Assembly: GCA_964448115.1 (NCBI GenBank)
Contig: CAYUVA010000004.1
Location: 1 to 64,000 of the forward strand
Source: CAYUVA01 sp964448115 [NCBI: uncultured bacterium]
GTDB lineage: Bacteria; CAYUVA01
Direction: 5' to 3'
Length of the DNA stretch: 64,000 nucleotides
The translations under genes were made by a program, and so were the position numbers. Below are positions 42,438-50,626 of this stretch, in pieces. Numbering within the stretch: the stretch's first letter is position 1; each line of letters starts with the position of its first letter. The notes beneath the pieces were generated by a model. The model saw only the letters and a list, made by a program, of their open reading frames with translations, was not told the DNA's origin and did no database searches.

Positions 42438-43253
42438 ATGAGATTAACATCGATACTTATGATCATGGCGCTAGGCAGCCTTTTGGCTACAATGCAGACA
42501 ATGCCAGCTCATGCACAGACCAGGCAAGGCAGCTCCTTGGCGGACCAACAGCTTACCATCCCCTTCAGGATGCCGTTTTCTGTCGGCGAACAACTCAGCT
42601 ATGATATAAAGATCTTCGGCATAACAGTGGGGCATGGAACCCTCTACATCAAGGGGTACGGCCAGGTCAGAGGTAAAAAGGTCTATCACATTATCGCCCG
42701 ACTGGAGAGCGCATCATTCTTCAACAAGATCTATGCAGTAGATGATTACTTCGAGACCTTCGTTACCACCGATGATTTCAAGCCGCTGCTTTTCAAAATG
42801 AACATAAAGGAGAGCAAGGCTAAGAAGAACCGCACTATCGTGATTTATCAAGACAAGCTGATGGCTGAGGTCATCGGCAGGCGAACATTCGATATCGGCG
42901 AGCACGCCCAGGATGCGCTCTCCTCGCTTTATTATCTTCGATGCCTGCACTACAAGCCCCCGCAGGACTTCTTCATCAACGCCCTCACCGACAAGCGCAA
43001 GCATAAGGTCAAGGTCTCCACCGAGCGAACCGAGAGCATCGAGGTGGATGCGGGCACCTTCGACTCTATACTTTATGTGCCGGTCATTGACTGGAAGGGA
43101 CATGTCTATAAGGATAAGCTGAATAGGCTGAGCGTCTGGATAAGCAACGATGAAAGGCGACTGCCGGTACTCATGTCAACAAGGCTATTCTTCGGAACCA
43201 TAAGAGCTGAGCTGACCAGGTTCCAAATTGGTGAACCAGACCATAAGGAGTGA
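42438..43253 (+). CDS. Exported DUF3108-family protein
   Basis: A 271-aa protein from the ATG at 42438. The signal peptide is MRLTSILMIMALGSLLATM... ending AHA before QTRQG. The mature part has PFSVGEQLSYDIKIFGITVGHGTLYI, YHIIARLESASFFNKIYAVDDYFETFVTTDDFKP, then DALSSLYYLR and a C-terminal WISNDERRLPVLMSTRLFFGTIRAEL, which is the DUF3108 pattern. Family function is unknown; members are periplasmic beta-rich proteins. The longer frame from 42261 would place the promoter within the coding region, which supports the shorter start. It lies 6 bp from the epimerase gene. Confidence 0.87.
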   Translation: MRLTSILMIMALGSLLATMQTMPAHAQTRQGSSLADQQLTIPFRMPFSVGEQLSYDIKIFGITVGHGTLYIKGYGQVRGKKVYHIIARLESASFFNKIYAVDDYFETFVTTDDFKPLLFKMNIKESKAKKNRTIVIYQDKLMAEVIGRRTFDIGEHAQDALSSLYYLRCLHYKPPQDFFINALTDKRKHKVKVSTERTESIEVDAGTFDSILYVPVIDWKGHVYKDKLNRLSVWISNDERRLPVLMSTRLFFGTIRAELTRFQIGEPDHKE

Positions 43254-43259
43254 TGACCG

Positions 43260-44201
43260 ATGCCAAGATGCCTTGTTACCGGAGCAGCGGGATTCATCGG
43301 TTCGCACCTGGCGGCGAGACTGGTAAATGATGACTGGGAGGTCATCGGCATCGATTGCTTCACCGATTACTATCCCAAAGAGATCAAGCTAAAGAATCTC
43401 GATCTTTGGCAGCGGCATGGTCGGTTCATCCAGGGAGACCTAAACCAGGTGGATCTTGATCCGCTGCTCCAAGACACCGATTACATCTTCCACCTGGCAG
43501 CACAAGCCGGCGTCAGGGCAAGTTGGGGAGATAACTTCGAGGTCTATATTAGAAACAACATACAAGCCACCCAGCGGCTTTTGGAAAAGATGAGATCATA
43601 CCCTAATACCCGTCTGGTTTATGCGGGGACATCATCGGTTTATGGCGATATAGCGCAGCTCCCCTTCAGTGAGGACGCCCCTGCCCGCCCCATATCGCCT
43701 TATGGGGTAACCAAGCTCGCTGCCGAGCACCTGCTACACCTGTATCATGTCGCTTACCAGATCGACTATGTAACCCTGAGATACTTCACCGTTTATGGAC
43801 CTGGACAGCGTCCGGATATGGCTTTTCACCGCTGGTTCAAGGCTGCGCTCCTGGGCGAGCCACTTACCATCTTCGGCGATGGCACCCAGACCAGGGACTT
43901 CACTTATGTTGCTGACATAGTCGAGGGGACAATCCAGGCAGCGCTCAGCGACCATACCGATCATATCTTCAACCTGGGCGGCGGGCATCGGGTGAGCGTT
44001 AATGATATAATAAAGATGCTAAGGGAGCTTACTGGACTATCATTCAAGGTCGAGTATATAACAAAACAAAAGGGCGATATGACTCACACGGCTGCGGATA
44101 TTTCAAAGGCAGGCAGGCTGCTAGGCTACGAGCCGAATTATGACCTTGAGAAAGGGCTTCTCGCACAGTTCGAGTGGATAAGGCAGCTATATGGATCATA
44201 G
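43260..44201 (+). CDS. NAD-dependent nucleotide-sugar epimerase/dehydratase
   Basis: A 313-aa extended SDR protein with VTGAAGFIGSHLAARL (NAD-binding), FHLAAQAGVRASWG, the catalytic TSSVYG Ser/Thr and SPYGVTK Tyr-Lys, and FGDGTQTRDFTYVADIV. The QAGVR segment and the overall pattern resemble UDP-glucuronate/UDP-glucose 4-epimerases, but the exact sugar cannot be fixed. It is in the same transcription unit as the DUF3108 gene and feeds glycan synthesis. Confidence 0.9.
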   Translation: MPRCLVTGAAGFIGSHLAARLVNDDWEVIGIDCFTDYYPKEIKLKNLDLWQRHGRFIQGDLNQVDLDPLLQDTDYIFHLAAQAGVRASWGDNFEVYIRNNIQATQRLLEKMRSYPNTRLVYAGTSSVYGDIAQLPFSEDAPARPISPYGVTKLAAEHLLHLYHVAYQIDYVTLRYFTVYGPGQRPDMAFHRWFKAALLGEPLTIFGDGTQTRDFTYVADIVEGTIQAALSDHTDHIFNLGGGHRVSVNDIIKMLRELTGLSFKVEYITKQKGDMTHTAADISKAGRLLGYEPNYDLEKGLLAQFEWIRQLYGS

Positions 44202-44235
44202 ATCGTCAAACATAATACAACAAGGAGGCTTAAGG

Positions 44236-44427
44236 ATGCCTTTGTCAGAGAAACTTGTTCAAAAGATGGCTTGCCCCAAGTGCAAGGGGAAGCTGATCCT
44301 CACCGAGGCGCAGGATTTCTTCATCTGCGAGCCTTGCAAACTCAAGTACCCGATCATAGACGAGATACCTAGGATGCTTATAGACAAGGCGCTTCCCCTC
44401 GAAGAAAAGGACAAGGAGTCCAAGTAG
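44236..44427 (+). CDS. Trm112-family zinc-ribbon protein
   Basis: A 63-aa protein from the ATG at 44236, with AAGGAGG upstream. MACPKCKGKLIL and FICEPCKLKYPIIDEIPRML give the two Cys pairs of the Trm112/YcaR (DUF343) fold and the conserved YPI-DEIP tail. Eukaryotic and archaeal relatives activate methyltransferases; bacterial ones are often of unknown role. After it lies a hairpin-forming stretch (CCCCGA 44434-44439 with TCGGGG 44463-44468). Confidence 0.92.
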   Translation: MPLSEKLVQKMACPKCKGKLILTEAQDFFICEPCKLKYPIIDEIPRMLIDKALPLEEKDKESK

Positions 44428-44637
44428 GAGCAACCCCGACATTTTCGGGATGTCAGCCCTTATCGGGGCAGACAGGCGGAGATGTCCCTGATATTTCGCA
44501 ATTGCGCGGGGCGAGCCAAATCGAGAATCTAGGTTGAAATAAATTCTTGAATGGAATAGGTTACTTTGTTAGTATTCTTTTTATATTGTTGATCGTTCTC
44601 TCTACAAAGTCATGAGATCTTCGGAGGGAAGATTTAT

Positions 44638-44919
44638 ATGGAAGCTCTCGGAATGATAGAAACCAAAGGACTGGTAGCCCTTATCGAGGCAGCCGATGCC
44701 ATGGTTAAGGCAGCCAAGGTCGTCCTGGTCGGCTATGAGCGGATCGGTGGTGGTTATGTGACCGCACTGGTCAGAGGTGATGTAGCAGCCTGTAAGGCAG
44801 CAACCGATGCCGGCGCTACCGCAGCACAGCGAATAGGAGAACTAGTAACCGTACATGTTATCCCCAGACCGCACGCTAACCTGGAGACTGTATTCCCCAT
44901 CGCGGTTAAGGAAAAATAA
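44638..44919 (+). CDS. Bacterial microcompartment shell protein (BMC-H, PduA/EutM/CcmK type)
   Basis: A 93-aa single-BMC-domain protein: [22 protein letters not shown] at the N-terminus, the pore-lining loop [10 protein letters not shown], then [16 protein letters not shown] and [13 protein letters not shown]. Such subunits form the hexagonal tiles of protein organelles. GGAGGG lies 8 nt before the ATG. No other shell gene (BMC-T, BMC-P) and no recognisable encapsulated enzyme is within the window; the neighbours are Trm112 and hpt. It is therefore a satellite shell gene, presumably working with a locus elsewhere, or making a homomeric assembly (inference). Confidence 0.97.
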   Translation: MEALGMIETKGLVALIEAADAMVKAAKVVLVGYERIGGGYVTALVRGDVAACKAATDAGATAAQRIGELVTVHVIPRPHANLETVFPIAVKEK

Positions 44920-44937
44920 GCAGCCTAATAAAGGATA

Positions 44938-45495
44938 ATGAAGCTCTCCGATAAGGTTCTATTCTCTTATGAGAATATCCAAGAAAAGCTCGGGGAGCTA
45001 AGTCTTTATATCAAGGACAACTTCGATCGCAATCGCCTGGTTCTCGTAGGTGTGCTGGATGGAGCCAGGTATATCATGAGGGATCTTCTGCCACTCCTCG
45101 CACCGACCCCACCTTGCGATTTCATCAAGATAAAGACATACAAAGGTACAAACAATAATGGCACACCAACGGTTGTTTTAAGGGATCTTGATTTTGATAT
45201 CGCCGGCAAGGAGGTGCTGGTAGTAGATGATATCCTGGATACTGGAAGGACGCTGAGTTTCATCGCTGATCATCTTCGGAAAAAGAAACCGGCTCGGCTG
45301 GAGTTATGTGCATTACTGAGAAAGCACTCTATAAGGCTTTATCCCGTCGAGTTGTCCTTTTGCGGATTCGAGGTAGCGGATCGCTGGATCGTGGGCTATG
45401 GTATGGACTATAACGAGCGCTACCGCGACTTGCCATATCTTACCTACTTGATAAGCGAACAAGCCGGTAAATCTACTGAAAATCGAGCAGGATGA
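44938..45495 (+). CDS. hpt: Hypoxanthine phosphoribosyltransferase
   Basis: A 185-aa purine salvage enzyme that makes IMP or GMP from hypoxanthine or guanine and PRPP. LVGVLDGARYIMRDLL gives the PPi-binding loop, and the PRPP motif is VLVVDDILDTGRTL. DRWIVGYGMDYNERYRDLPYL is the C-terminal base-binding signature. It begins 18 bp after the BMC shell gene, so both are probably on one transcript. Confidence 0.94.
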   Translation: MKLSDKVLFSYENIQEKLGELSLYIKDNFDRNRLVLVGVLDGARYIMRDLLPLLAPTPPCDFIKIKTYKGTNNNGTPTVVLRDLDFDIAGKEVLVVDDILDTGRTLSFIADHLRKKKPARLELCALLRKHSIRLYPVELSFCGFEVADRWIVGYGMDYNERYRDLPYLTYLISEQAGKSTENRAG

Positions 45496-45530
45496 GCTAT
45501 AAGTTGTCTAGCGGGATGCTTAATGAAATA

Positions 45531-46556
45531 TTATTCAGATGCAGTGCTGGCTTTTAGGGATTCCAGAATCTGTTTTACCCGCCATATTTGCTCATCATAG
45601 CGACCTGGCGCCAGCTCGATAAAGCGAGCATAAAAGTCGATAGCCTTTTCTACCTCTCCGAGACGATGATGCGCCAAGGCTGCGTTCAGGTGCGCCTCGC
45701 AGAAGTTGGGGCTAAGGCTCAGTGCATGCATATAATAGGTTAGCGCCAGCCTGTCATCCCCTATCCTGGATGCCATGATGCCCAGATTATTCAGTATCTG
45801 CGGATTATCCCTCCCCAATGCAGCAGCTCTTCCAAGATAGTCTTTAGCCTTATCCGGCTTACCAATCTTGACATACAGCTCAGACAAGGACAGCAGGGTG
45901 GTCAAACTATTGGCATCGATCTCAAGCGCCTTCTCATAGGCGAGAATAGCCTCATCCAGCCTGCCTTCGCCTAGCAGTGTATCTGCACGCTCAAGCAGAT
46001 TTTGCGAGGTCTGCTTTTCATCCGGCACCTTTGCCGTGGTTGCTTTTATGATTATCTTCGGCTCCTCATCGGTTGTAGCTACCTCTGGGTGAAGGGTTTG
46101 TTTCTCACTGCTTTTATTCATGGGTGTCGAAATGGGGATTTTGAGATGAGTTTTCACGGTTGGACGAGGTGTGAAGGCGGGCATGGGAGCTATTTCTTTT
46201 GCTTGTGCTGATTGGATCGCGTTAGATACCGCTCTGCCAGTTGGAATTGGTGTGGGGAGATCATCGCTAGCACTCGAATCGACCTTCTTCGGCGCTGTAG
46301 TTATTGCAGAACACATCTTGCTCGATTCTTTTGAATCTGTAATAGTACTCCGATACATCGAGAGCCAGCCTACCATTACAGCGACTAGACATAATGCGAA
46401 CGCAACCAGGATGATATTAATCCTGATGGCGCGGTTTCTATCCTTTCCTCCCTCGCCCTCATCGAGCTGGGAGCTGATTATCTCTTCTCCACCGGGATCA
46501 TGCCCCCTTTTTTTCTCCTCTTGCGCCTTTCTCAGTGCTTTTAAGATAAGACTCAT
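45531..46556 (-). CDS. Single-span TPR protein with GspB-like N-terminus
   Basis: A 341-aa inner-membrane protein. The N-terminal MSLILKALRKAQEEKKRG resembles the conserved cytoplasmic start of GspB-type proteins of type II secretion. A TM helix (about 45-66) follows, then a Pro/Thr-rich periplasmic linker with predicted disorder and a TPR domain (about 190-335; LDEAILAYEKALEIDANSLT, ILNNLGIMASRIGDDRLALTYYMHAL). Together with the prepilin peptidase it hints at a type II secretion or type IV pilus system elsewhere. It is 11 bp from rluD on the same strand. Function is inferred from the N-terminal motif only. Confidence 0.75.
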   Translation of the reverse strand: MSLILKALRKAQEEKKRGHDPGGEEIISSQLDEGEGGKDRNRAIRINIILVAFALCLVAVMVGWLSMYRSTITDSKESSKMCSAITTAPKKVDSSASDDLPTPIPTGRAVSNAIQSAQAKEIAPMPAFTPRPTVKTHLKIPISTPMNKSSEKQTLHPEVATTDEEPKIIIKATTAKVPDEKQTSQNLLERADTLLGEGRLDEAILAYEKALEIDANSLTTLLSLSELYVKIGKPDKAKDYLGRAAALGRDNPQILNNLGIMASRIGDDRLALTYYMHALSLSPNFCEAHLNAALAHHRLGEVEKAIDFYARFIELAPGRYDEQIWRVKQILESLKASTASE

Positions 46557-46567
46557 ATCGTATGGTC

Positions 46568-47611
46568 TCAGCCTGGCAGGTTTCGCAGAAAACGAAGCAT
46601 AGCCTGGAAGTGCTCTGGATGCTCAGCGATGAAGGTCATCTTCTTTCCGCTCGTCGGGTGATCGATGGTTAGGCTGCGGGAGTGAAGGGTGAAGTATTCG
46701 AGTTTCCTTACCTTTGCCTGCACTGCCTGATTCTTGATCCTCCTCGATGCACCCTTGCCATAGACCTTGTCCCCTAGCACCGGGTTGCCGATGCTGGCAA
46801 GATGAACGCGCACCTGGTGCGTTCTGCCGGTCTTCAGCGCGATCTCGATGAGCGTGCAGTCATCGAAGCACTCCAGCACCTTGTATTCAGTGATCGATTC
46901 CCTTGGCTTATTGGTTCGGGTCGAGATCCTCTTTCTATCCTTGATGTGCCTACCAATGGGAGTATCAATGATGCCGCTGTGGCTGGGCATCTCTCCGACC
47001 ACCAGGGCATGGTATATCTTCTTGACCTTTCTTTGAGCGAACTGCTCGGAGAGCTTTAGGTGTGCCTGGTCGTTTCTCGCCATGATGATCACACCTGAGG
47101 TTTCCTTGTCGAGACGGTGAACCACTCCGGGACGCTTGATGCCGCCGATGCCGCTAAGTTGACTACAATGGTGCAGCACCGCATTGACCAGTGTTTGGTT
47201 ACGGTTACCGGCTCCAGGGTGGGTTACCATCCCTGGCTGTTTATTAAGCACGATTATATGGTCATCCTCGTATATAATATCGATGGGGATATTTTCGGCA
47301 CTGACGGAAGGCTCGGTCGGCGGGGGAATAATCACTACTATGACATCGCCGGCTTTTACTTTATAGCTTGCTGTTTTATTTATCGCTCCGACAGATACAA
47401 GTCCTCTATCGATCAGTTTTTGCAATTGCGATCGTGAGATTTGCTTGCATCGATGGGCAAGAAACTTGTCGAGCCTGGTACCGTCGTTACCGGTCTGAAC
47501 CTGGAACTCTAATGTTTCAGTGCCTTTGCTAGCAGGGATGTTATCGTTCCCTTCTAGGTCATTCCGGTTGGATGAGTCCGTAGTTTCCGTCCTTGCGCAC
47601 ATACAGGACAT
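46568..47611 (-). CDS. rluD: Ribosomal large subunit pseudouridine synthase RluD family
   Basis: RluD makes pseudouridines in helix 69 of 23S rRNA. The 347-aa protein has an S4 RNA-binding domain (about 44-100; LDKFLAHRCKQISRSQLQKLIDRGLVSV) and the catalytic motif HRLDKETSG with Asp168. GRTHQVRVHLASIGNPVLGDKVYG follows. The frame starts at 47611, overlapping the end of hpf by 53 bp; an ATG at 47602 is an alternative. Residues 1-33 are not conserved, and no start codon exists nearer the S4 domain, so the overlap seems real. RluD versus RluC specificity is not certain. Confidence 0.92.
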   Translation of the reverse strand: MSCMCARTETTDSSNRNDLEGNDNIPASKGTETLEFQVQTGNDGTRLDKFLAHRCKQISRSQLQKLIDRGLVSVGAINKTASYKVKAGDVIVVIIPPPTEPSVSAENIPIDIIYEDDHIIVLNKQPGMVTHPGAGNRNQTLVNAVLHHCSQLSGIGGIKRPGVVHRLDKETSGVIIMARNDQAHLKLSEQFAQRKVKKIYHALVVGEMPSHSGIIDTPIGRHIKDRKRISTRTNKPRESITEYKVLECFDDCTLIEIALKTGRTHQVRVHLASIGNPVLGDKVYGKGASRRIKNQAVQAKVRKLEYFTLHSRSLTIDHPTSGKKMTFIAEHPEHFQAMLRFLRNLPG

Positions 47612-48092
47612 TTATCTTATCGTTTCTTGAATTACGAAAGACCATGAATGAAGCCTTGGAGAGCGATAGTTGCTCAGCAGCTTCCTCTATTGACATCGGC
47701 TTGGGAATAAATTTATCCGTCTCAATGATTTCTGGCATAAATCCTTCATCAGTGCTTGATAGCTCGGAGGTTACGAACTGTGCTGTATCGAGTTCATTAT
47801 TCTTTTGCCGACGAGATTTATACATCTCCTTGTGTTTTCTGGCTTGCCTTTCAATCTTTTCCAGGGCAGCATCGACCGATTGGGTCATGTCGCTGCTTTG
47901 TTCCTGGGCTTGGAACATGAAATCCTTGCCCTTGACCAAGAATTCGGCGGTATTTCTTGTTTTCTCCAGGGTCAAAGTAGCCTGTATGGAGATAGCCTCA
48001 TCCATCATTTGGATCTTGCTCAGCTTCTCCTTGATAAAGATCTTCAAGGCATCGGGGACATCGTAGTGTCTTCCAGTGATAGTCAGGTTCAT
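47559..48092 (-). CDS. hpf: Ribosome hibernation promoting factor, long form
   Basis: A 177-aa long HPF. The N-terminal domain (MNLTITGRHYDVPDALKIFIKEKL...DAALEKIERQARKHKE) binds the 30S subunit; the C-terminal domain (about 120-177; PKPMSIEEAAEQL, FMVFRNSRNDKINVLYVRKDGNYGLI) dimerises ribosomes into 100S particles. It follows rpoN as in many bacteria (lptB-rpoN-hpf). An A/G-rich GGAGG site precedes the ATG. Confidence 0.95.
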   Translation of the reverse strand: MNLTITGRHYDVPDALKIFIKEKLSKIQMMDEAISIQATLTLEKTRNTAEFLVKGKDFMFQAQEQSSDMTQSVDAALEKIERQARKHKEMYKSRRQKNNELDTAQFVTSELSSTDEGFMPEIIETDKFIPKPMSIEEAAEQLSLSKASFMVFRNSRNDKINVLYVRKDGNYGLIQPE

Positions 48093-48142
48093 GGTGTTAT
48101 ACCTCCGATAGATCGTTTTCGTTAATTATGACACTTGCAAAC

Positions 48143-49726
48143 TCAATAGGTTCTCCTCTGGTTGGAGGAGGGAATACCAAGTTGTTCTCGGTACTTTGCT
48201 ATGGTTCTTCTTTTTATCATGATACCCATTTCTTGCTCCAGGCGGTCGGCGATTGCCTGATCACTCAACGGTTTCTTCTTGTCCTCCTGGGCGATCATAT
48301 CCTTGATGATCTCCTTGATACGAAGCGAGGAGACATCCTCGCCCCTTAAGGTTGACAGTCCACTATGGAAGAAAAACTTAAGCTCGAAGACCCCCTGGGG
48401 GGTGTGTACATACTTGCCGGAGGTGATACGACTTACCGTAGATTCGTGCATACCTATATCTTCGGCAATATCGCGCAGTGTAAGCGGTTTCAGATACATT
48501 ATCCCGTAATCCAAAAAATCCCGTTGGAACTTGACGATGCTCTCCACAACACGATATATAGTGCTTTGCCTCTGTTCGATGCTTTTTATCAGCCACAGAG
48601 CATCACGCAGCTTATCCTCCAGGAACTTGCGCGTCTCCCCAGGCTCCCTTGCCTCATTGTGCAGCAAACGGCGATAGTAGCTGCTCAGGCGCAGGCGGGG
48701 CATACCCTCGTCGTTAAGGGTTATCTTATAGCCATCCTTTTCCTTGGTGATGAAGACATCCGGGGTGATGTAGTGATCTTCATCGGGGAGATATTCCCTG
48801 CCCGGTTTGGGCTCCAGCTTCTCTATATTTGCTATCGCCTTCTTTAGCTGATCGATGTCAACCTTGTATATTTTGCTCAGTTCCTTCATTTGATTGCGCA
48901 GCACCTTGTCGAGGTTCTCATCCACCAGCCTGTAGGTGAGCGTGTCGGTCATACCTTTTTGCTTAAGCTGAAGGATAAGGCACTCCCTTAGGTCCCTGGC
49001 GCCAACGCCGCTTGGCTCGAAATCCTGTATAACCCTCAGAACCTTCTCGACCGCAGCCACGGTTACACCCTCGATCCTGGCTATCTCCTCGATAGTTGCT
49101 CGCAGGTAACCGTAGTCGTCGATGTTGCCGATGATCTGCTTGCCAATTTTCTGCTCTGCCTCGGAAAGTGAGGAGAGGCTGAGCTGCCATAACAGATGGT
49201 CATGCAGGTTGCCAGCCTTGCTTAGATAGTTCTCGTATTGGGGAACCTCACCCTCCTCGCTCGGCGTGTAACCGAAGTCGTCTCCATTATCGAAGATCCT
49301 CTCCCAGTCGGTATCGGAGAAGAAGCTCTTCGAGCTTGCATCCAGGTAGGAAGCATCCCTTAGTATGCCATCCAATGTCCTGCTGATGGCGTCCTCCACG
49401 CTCTCAACGGTGTCGCCTTCTTCGGCAGGCTGTTCGTTTGGCGAGATTGTTTCTTTATTTTGTTGGTCTCCAGGTAATGGCGGGCTATATCCCTCCTCCT
49501 CATCAGCAGCCCTTTCAGGTGGTGCCTCGGTATTGCCCCCTCCCTCGACTTGATCCTCCTGGCTGGTCAACAGATCCTCCAAGAAAGGGTTCTTCATAAG
49601 CTCCTCGTTCAGGTATTCCTCTAGCTCCAGCTTGCTTAGCTGCAACAGCTTAATGGCAAGCTGCAGGTTGGGGGTCATGATCAGCTTTTGAACCAGCTTA
49701 GGTGTGAGCCTTAGTTCCAAACCCAT
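48143..49726 (-). CDS. rpoN: RNA polymerase sigma-54 factor RpoN
   Basis: Sigma-54 directs polymerase to -24/-12 promoters that need AAA+ activators. The 527-aa protein has region I (LTPKLVQKLIMTPNLQLAIKLLQLSKLELEEYL), an acidic region II (about 60-130), the core-binding domain (SLSEAEQKIGKQIIGNIDDYGYL) and the HTH (LTLRDIAEDIGMHESTVSRITSGKYVHTP). The RpoN box KRRTIAKYREQLGIPSS lies near the C-terminus. It is in the conserved order after lptB. No sigma-54 activator is recognisable in the window. Confidence 0.97.
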   Translation of the reverse strand: MGLELRLTPKLVQKLIMTPNLQLAIKLLQLSKLELEEYLNEELMKNPFLEDLLTSQEDQVEGGGNTEAPPERAADEEEGYSPPLPGDQQNKETISPNEQPAEEGDTVESVEDAISRTLDGILRDASYLDASSKSFFSDTDWERIFDNGDDFGYTPSEEGEVPQYENYLSKAGNLHDHLLWQLSLSSLSEAEQKIGKQIIGNIDDYGYLRATIEEIARIEGVTVAAVEKVLRVIQDFEPSGVGARDLRECLILQLKQKGMTDTLTYRLVDENLDKVLRNQMKELSKIYKVDIDQLKKAIANIEKLEPKPGREYLPDEDHYITPDVFITKEKDGYKITLNDEGMPRLRLSSYYRRLLHNEAREPGETRKFLEDKLRDALWLIKSIEQRQSTIYRVVESIVKFQRDFLDYGIMYLKPLTLRDIAEDIGMHESTVSRITSGKYVHTPQGVFELKFFFHSGLSTLRGEDVSSLRIKEIIKDMIAQEDKKKPLSDQAIADRLEQEMGIMIKRRTIAKYREQLGIPSSNQRRTY

Positions 49727-49737
49727 GTCATTATGCC

Positions 49738-50490
49738 TTATCTATTTATTTCCTGTTCGAGCCTGAATTTCTCGCCCAGGTAAAACTTTCTGACCTTCTC
49801 CGAGTTGGCTAGCTCAAAGGGCGTGCCATCGGCGAGGATCTTACCCTCGTTTATTATATAAGCGCGATCGGTGATCTCCAGGGTAACCCGCACGTTATGA
49901 TCGGTAACTAGTACGCCGATCCCCTTTGCCTTCAATTGCTGGATAATGTTCTGAATATCGATGACTGCCAGGGGGTCTATGCCAGCAAACGGCTCATCGA
50001 GCAGTATGAAAGCAGGATTGGTGATCAAAGCCCTGGTGATCTCCAGCCTTCTCCTTTCGCCGCCGGAGAGCGCATCAGCCCGCACCTTTGCCAGGTGGGT
50101 GATCCCCAGCTCTGAAAGTAGCTTCTCTAGCAATTCCTGGTATTGCGACCTTTTTACAGGCAGGGTCTCGATGATAGCGAGCAGGTTCTCCTCGACGGTC
50201 AGCTTGCGAAATACCGAAGGCTCCTGCGGCAGGTACCCGATCCCTCGCCTGGCGCGTTGGTACATCGGCATGTCGGTGATCTCGTGGTTATCGATGAATA
50301 CCCGCCCCTTTTCTGGTTTTATCAAGCCTACTATCATGTAAAAGGTGGTGGTCTTGCCGGCTCCGTTAGGTCCGAGCAATCCCACTATCTCACCGCTGGA
50401 GATGCCCAGGCTGACCTGATCGACAACTCGCCGTTCTCTGTATGCCTTGACCAGGGCTTCGCAGCGCAACCTGTGTTCTTCGTTTGCCAT
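49738..50490 (-). CDS. lptB: LPS export ABC transporter ATPase LptB
   Basis: LptB powers extraction of lipopolysaccharide from the inner membrane with LptFG. The 250-aa protein has Walker [10 protein letters not shown] (about 39-47), the Q-loop [10 protein letters not shown], signature [11 protein letters not shown], Walker [14 protein letters not shown] and the switch TDHNVR. The length and the [21 protein letters not shown] stretch are LptB-specific. It is 11 bp from rpoN and is driven by a good promoter at 50517-50545. It implies an outer membrane with an Lpt-type system. Confidence 0.96.
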   Translation of the reverse strand: MANEEHRLRCEALVKAYRERRVVDQVSLGISSGEIVGLLGPNGAGKTTTFYMIVGLIKPEKGRVFIDNHEITDMPMYQRARRGIGYLPQEPSVFRKLTVEENLLAIIETLPVKRSQYQELLEKLLSELGITHLAKVRADALSGGERRRLEITRALITNPAFILLDEPFAGIDPLAVIDIQNIIQQLKAKGIGVLVTDHNVRVTLEITDRAYIINEGKILADGTPFELANSEKVRKFYLGEKFRLEQEINR

Positions 50491-50516
50491 TGAATGTTAC
50501 GAATATCTTTACTTCT

Positions 50517-50545
50517 AATATAGGTTAATCATCCATCCAAGTCAA
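50517..50545 (-). promoter_or_regulatory. Sigma70-type promoter of lptB-rpoN-hpf
   Basis: On the minus strand: TTGACT (50540-50545), a 17-bp spacer and TATATT (50517-50522). The ATG is 27 nt downstream of the -10 box. Confidence 0.7.
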
Positions 50546-50626
50546 TGGTATAAATTTTGCAGGCGAGACCCCGATCAGCTATTGAACTTCAAATTAGGCT
50601 CAAACTGTTATACCCTGTTGGACATA

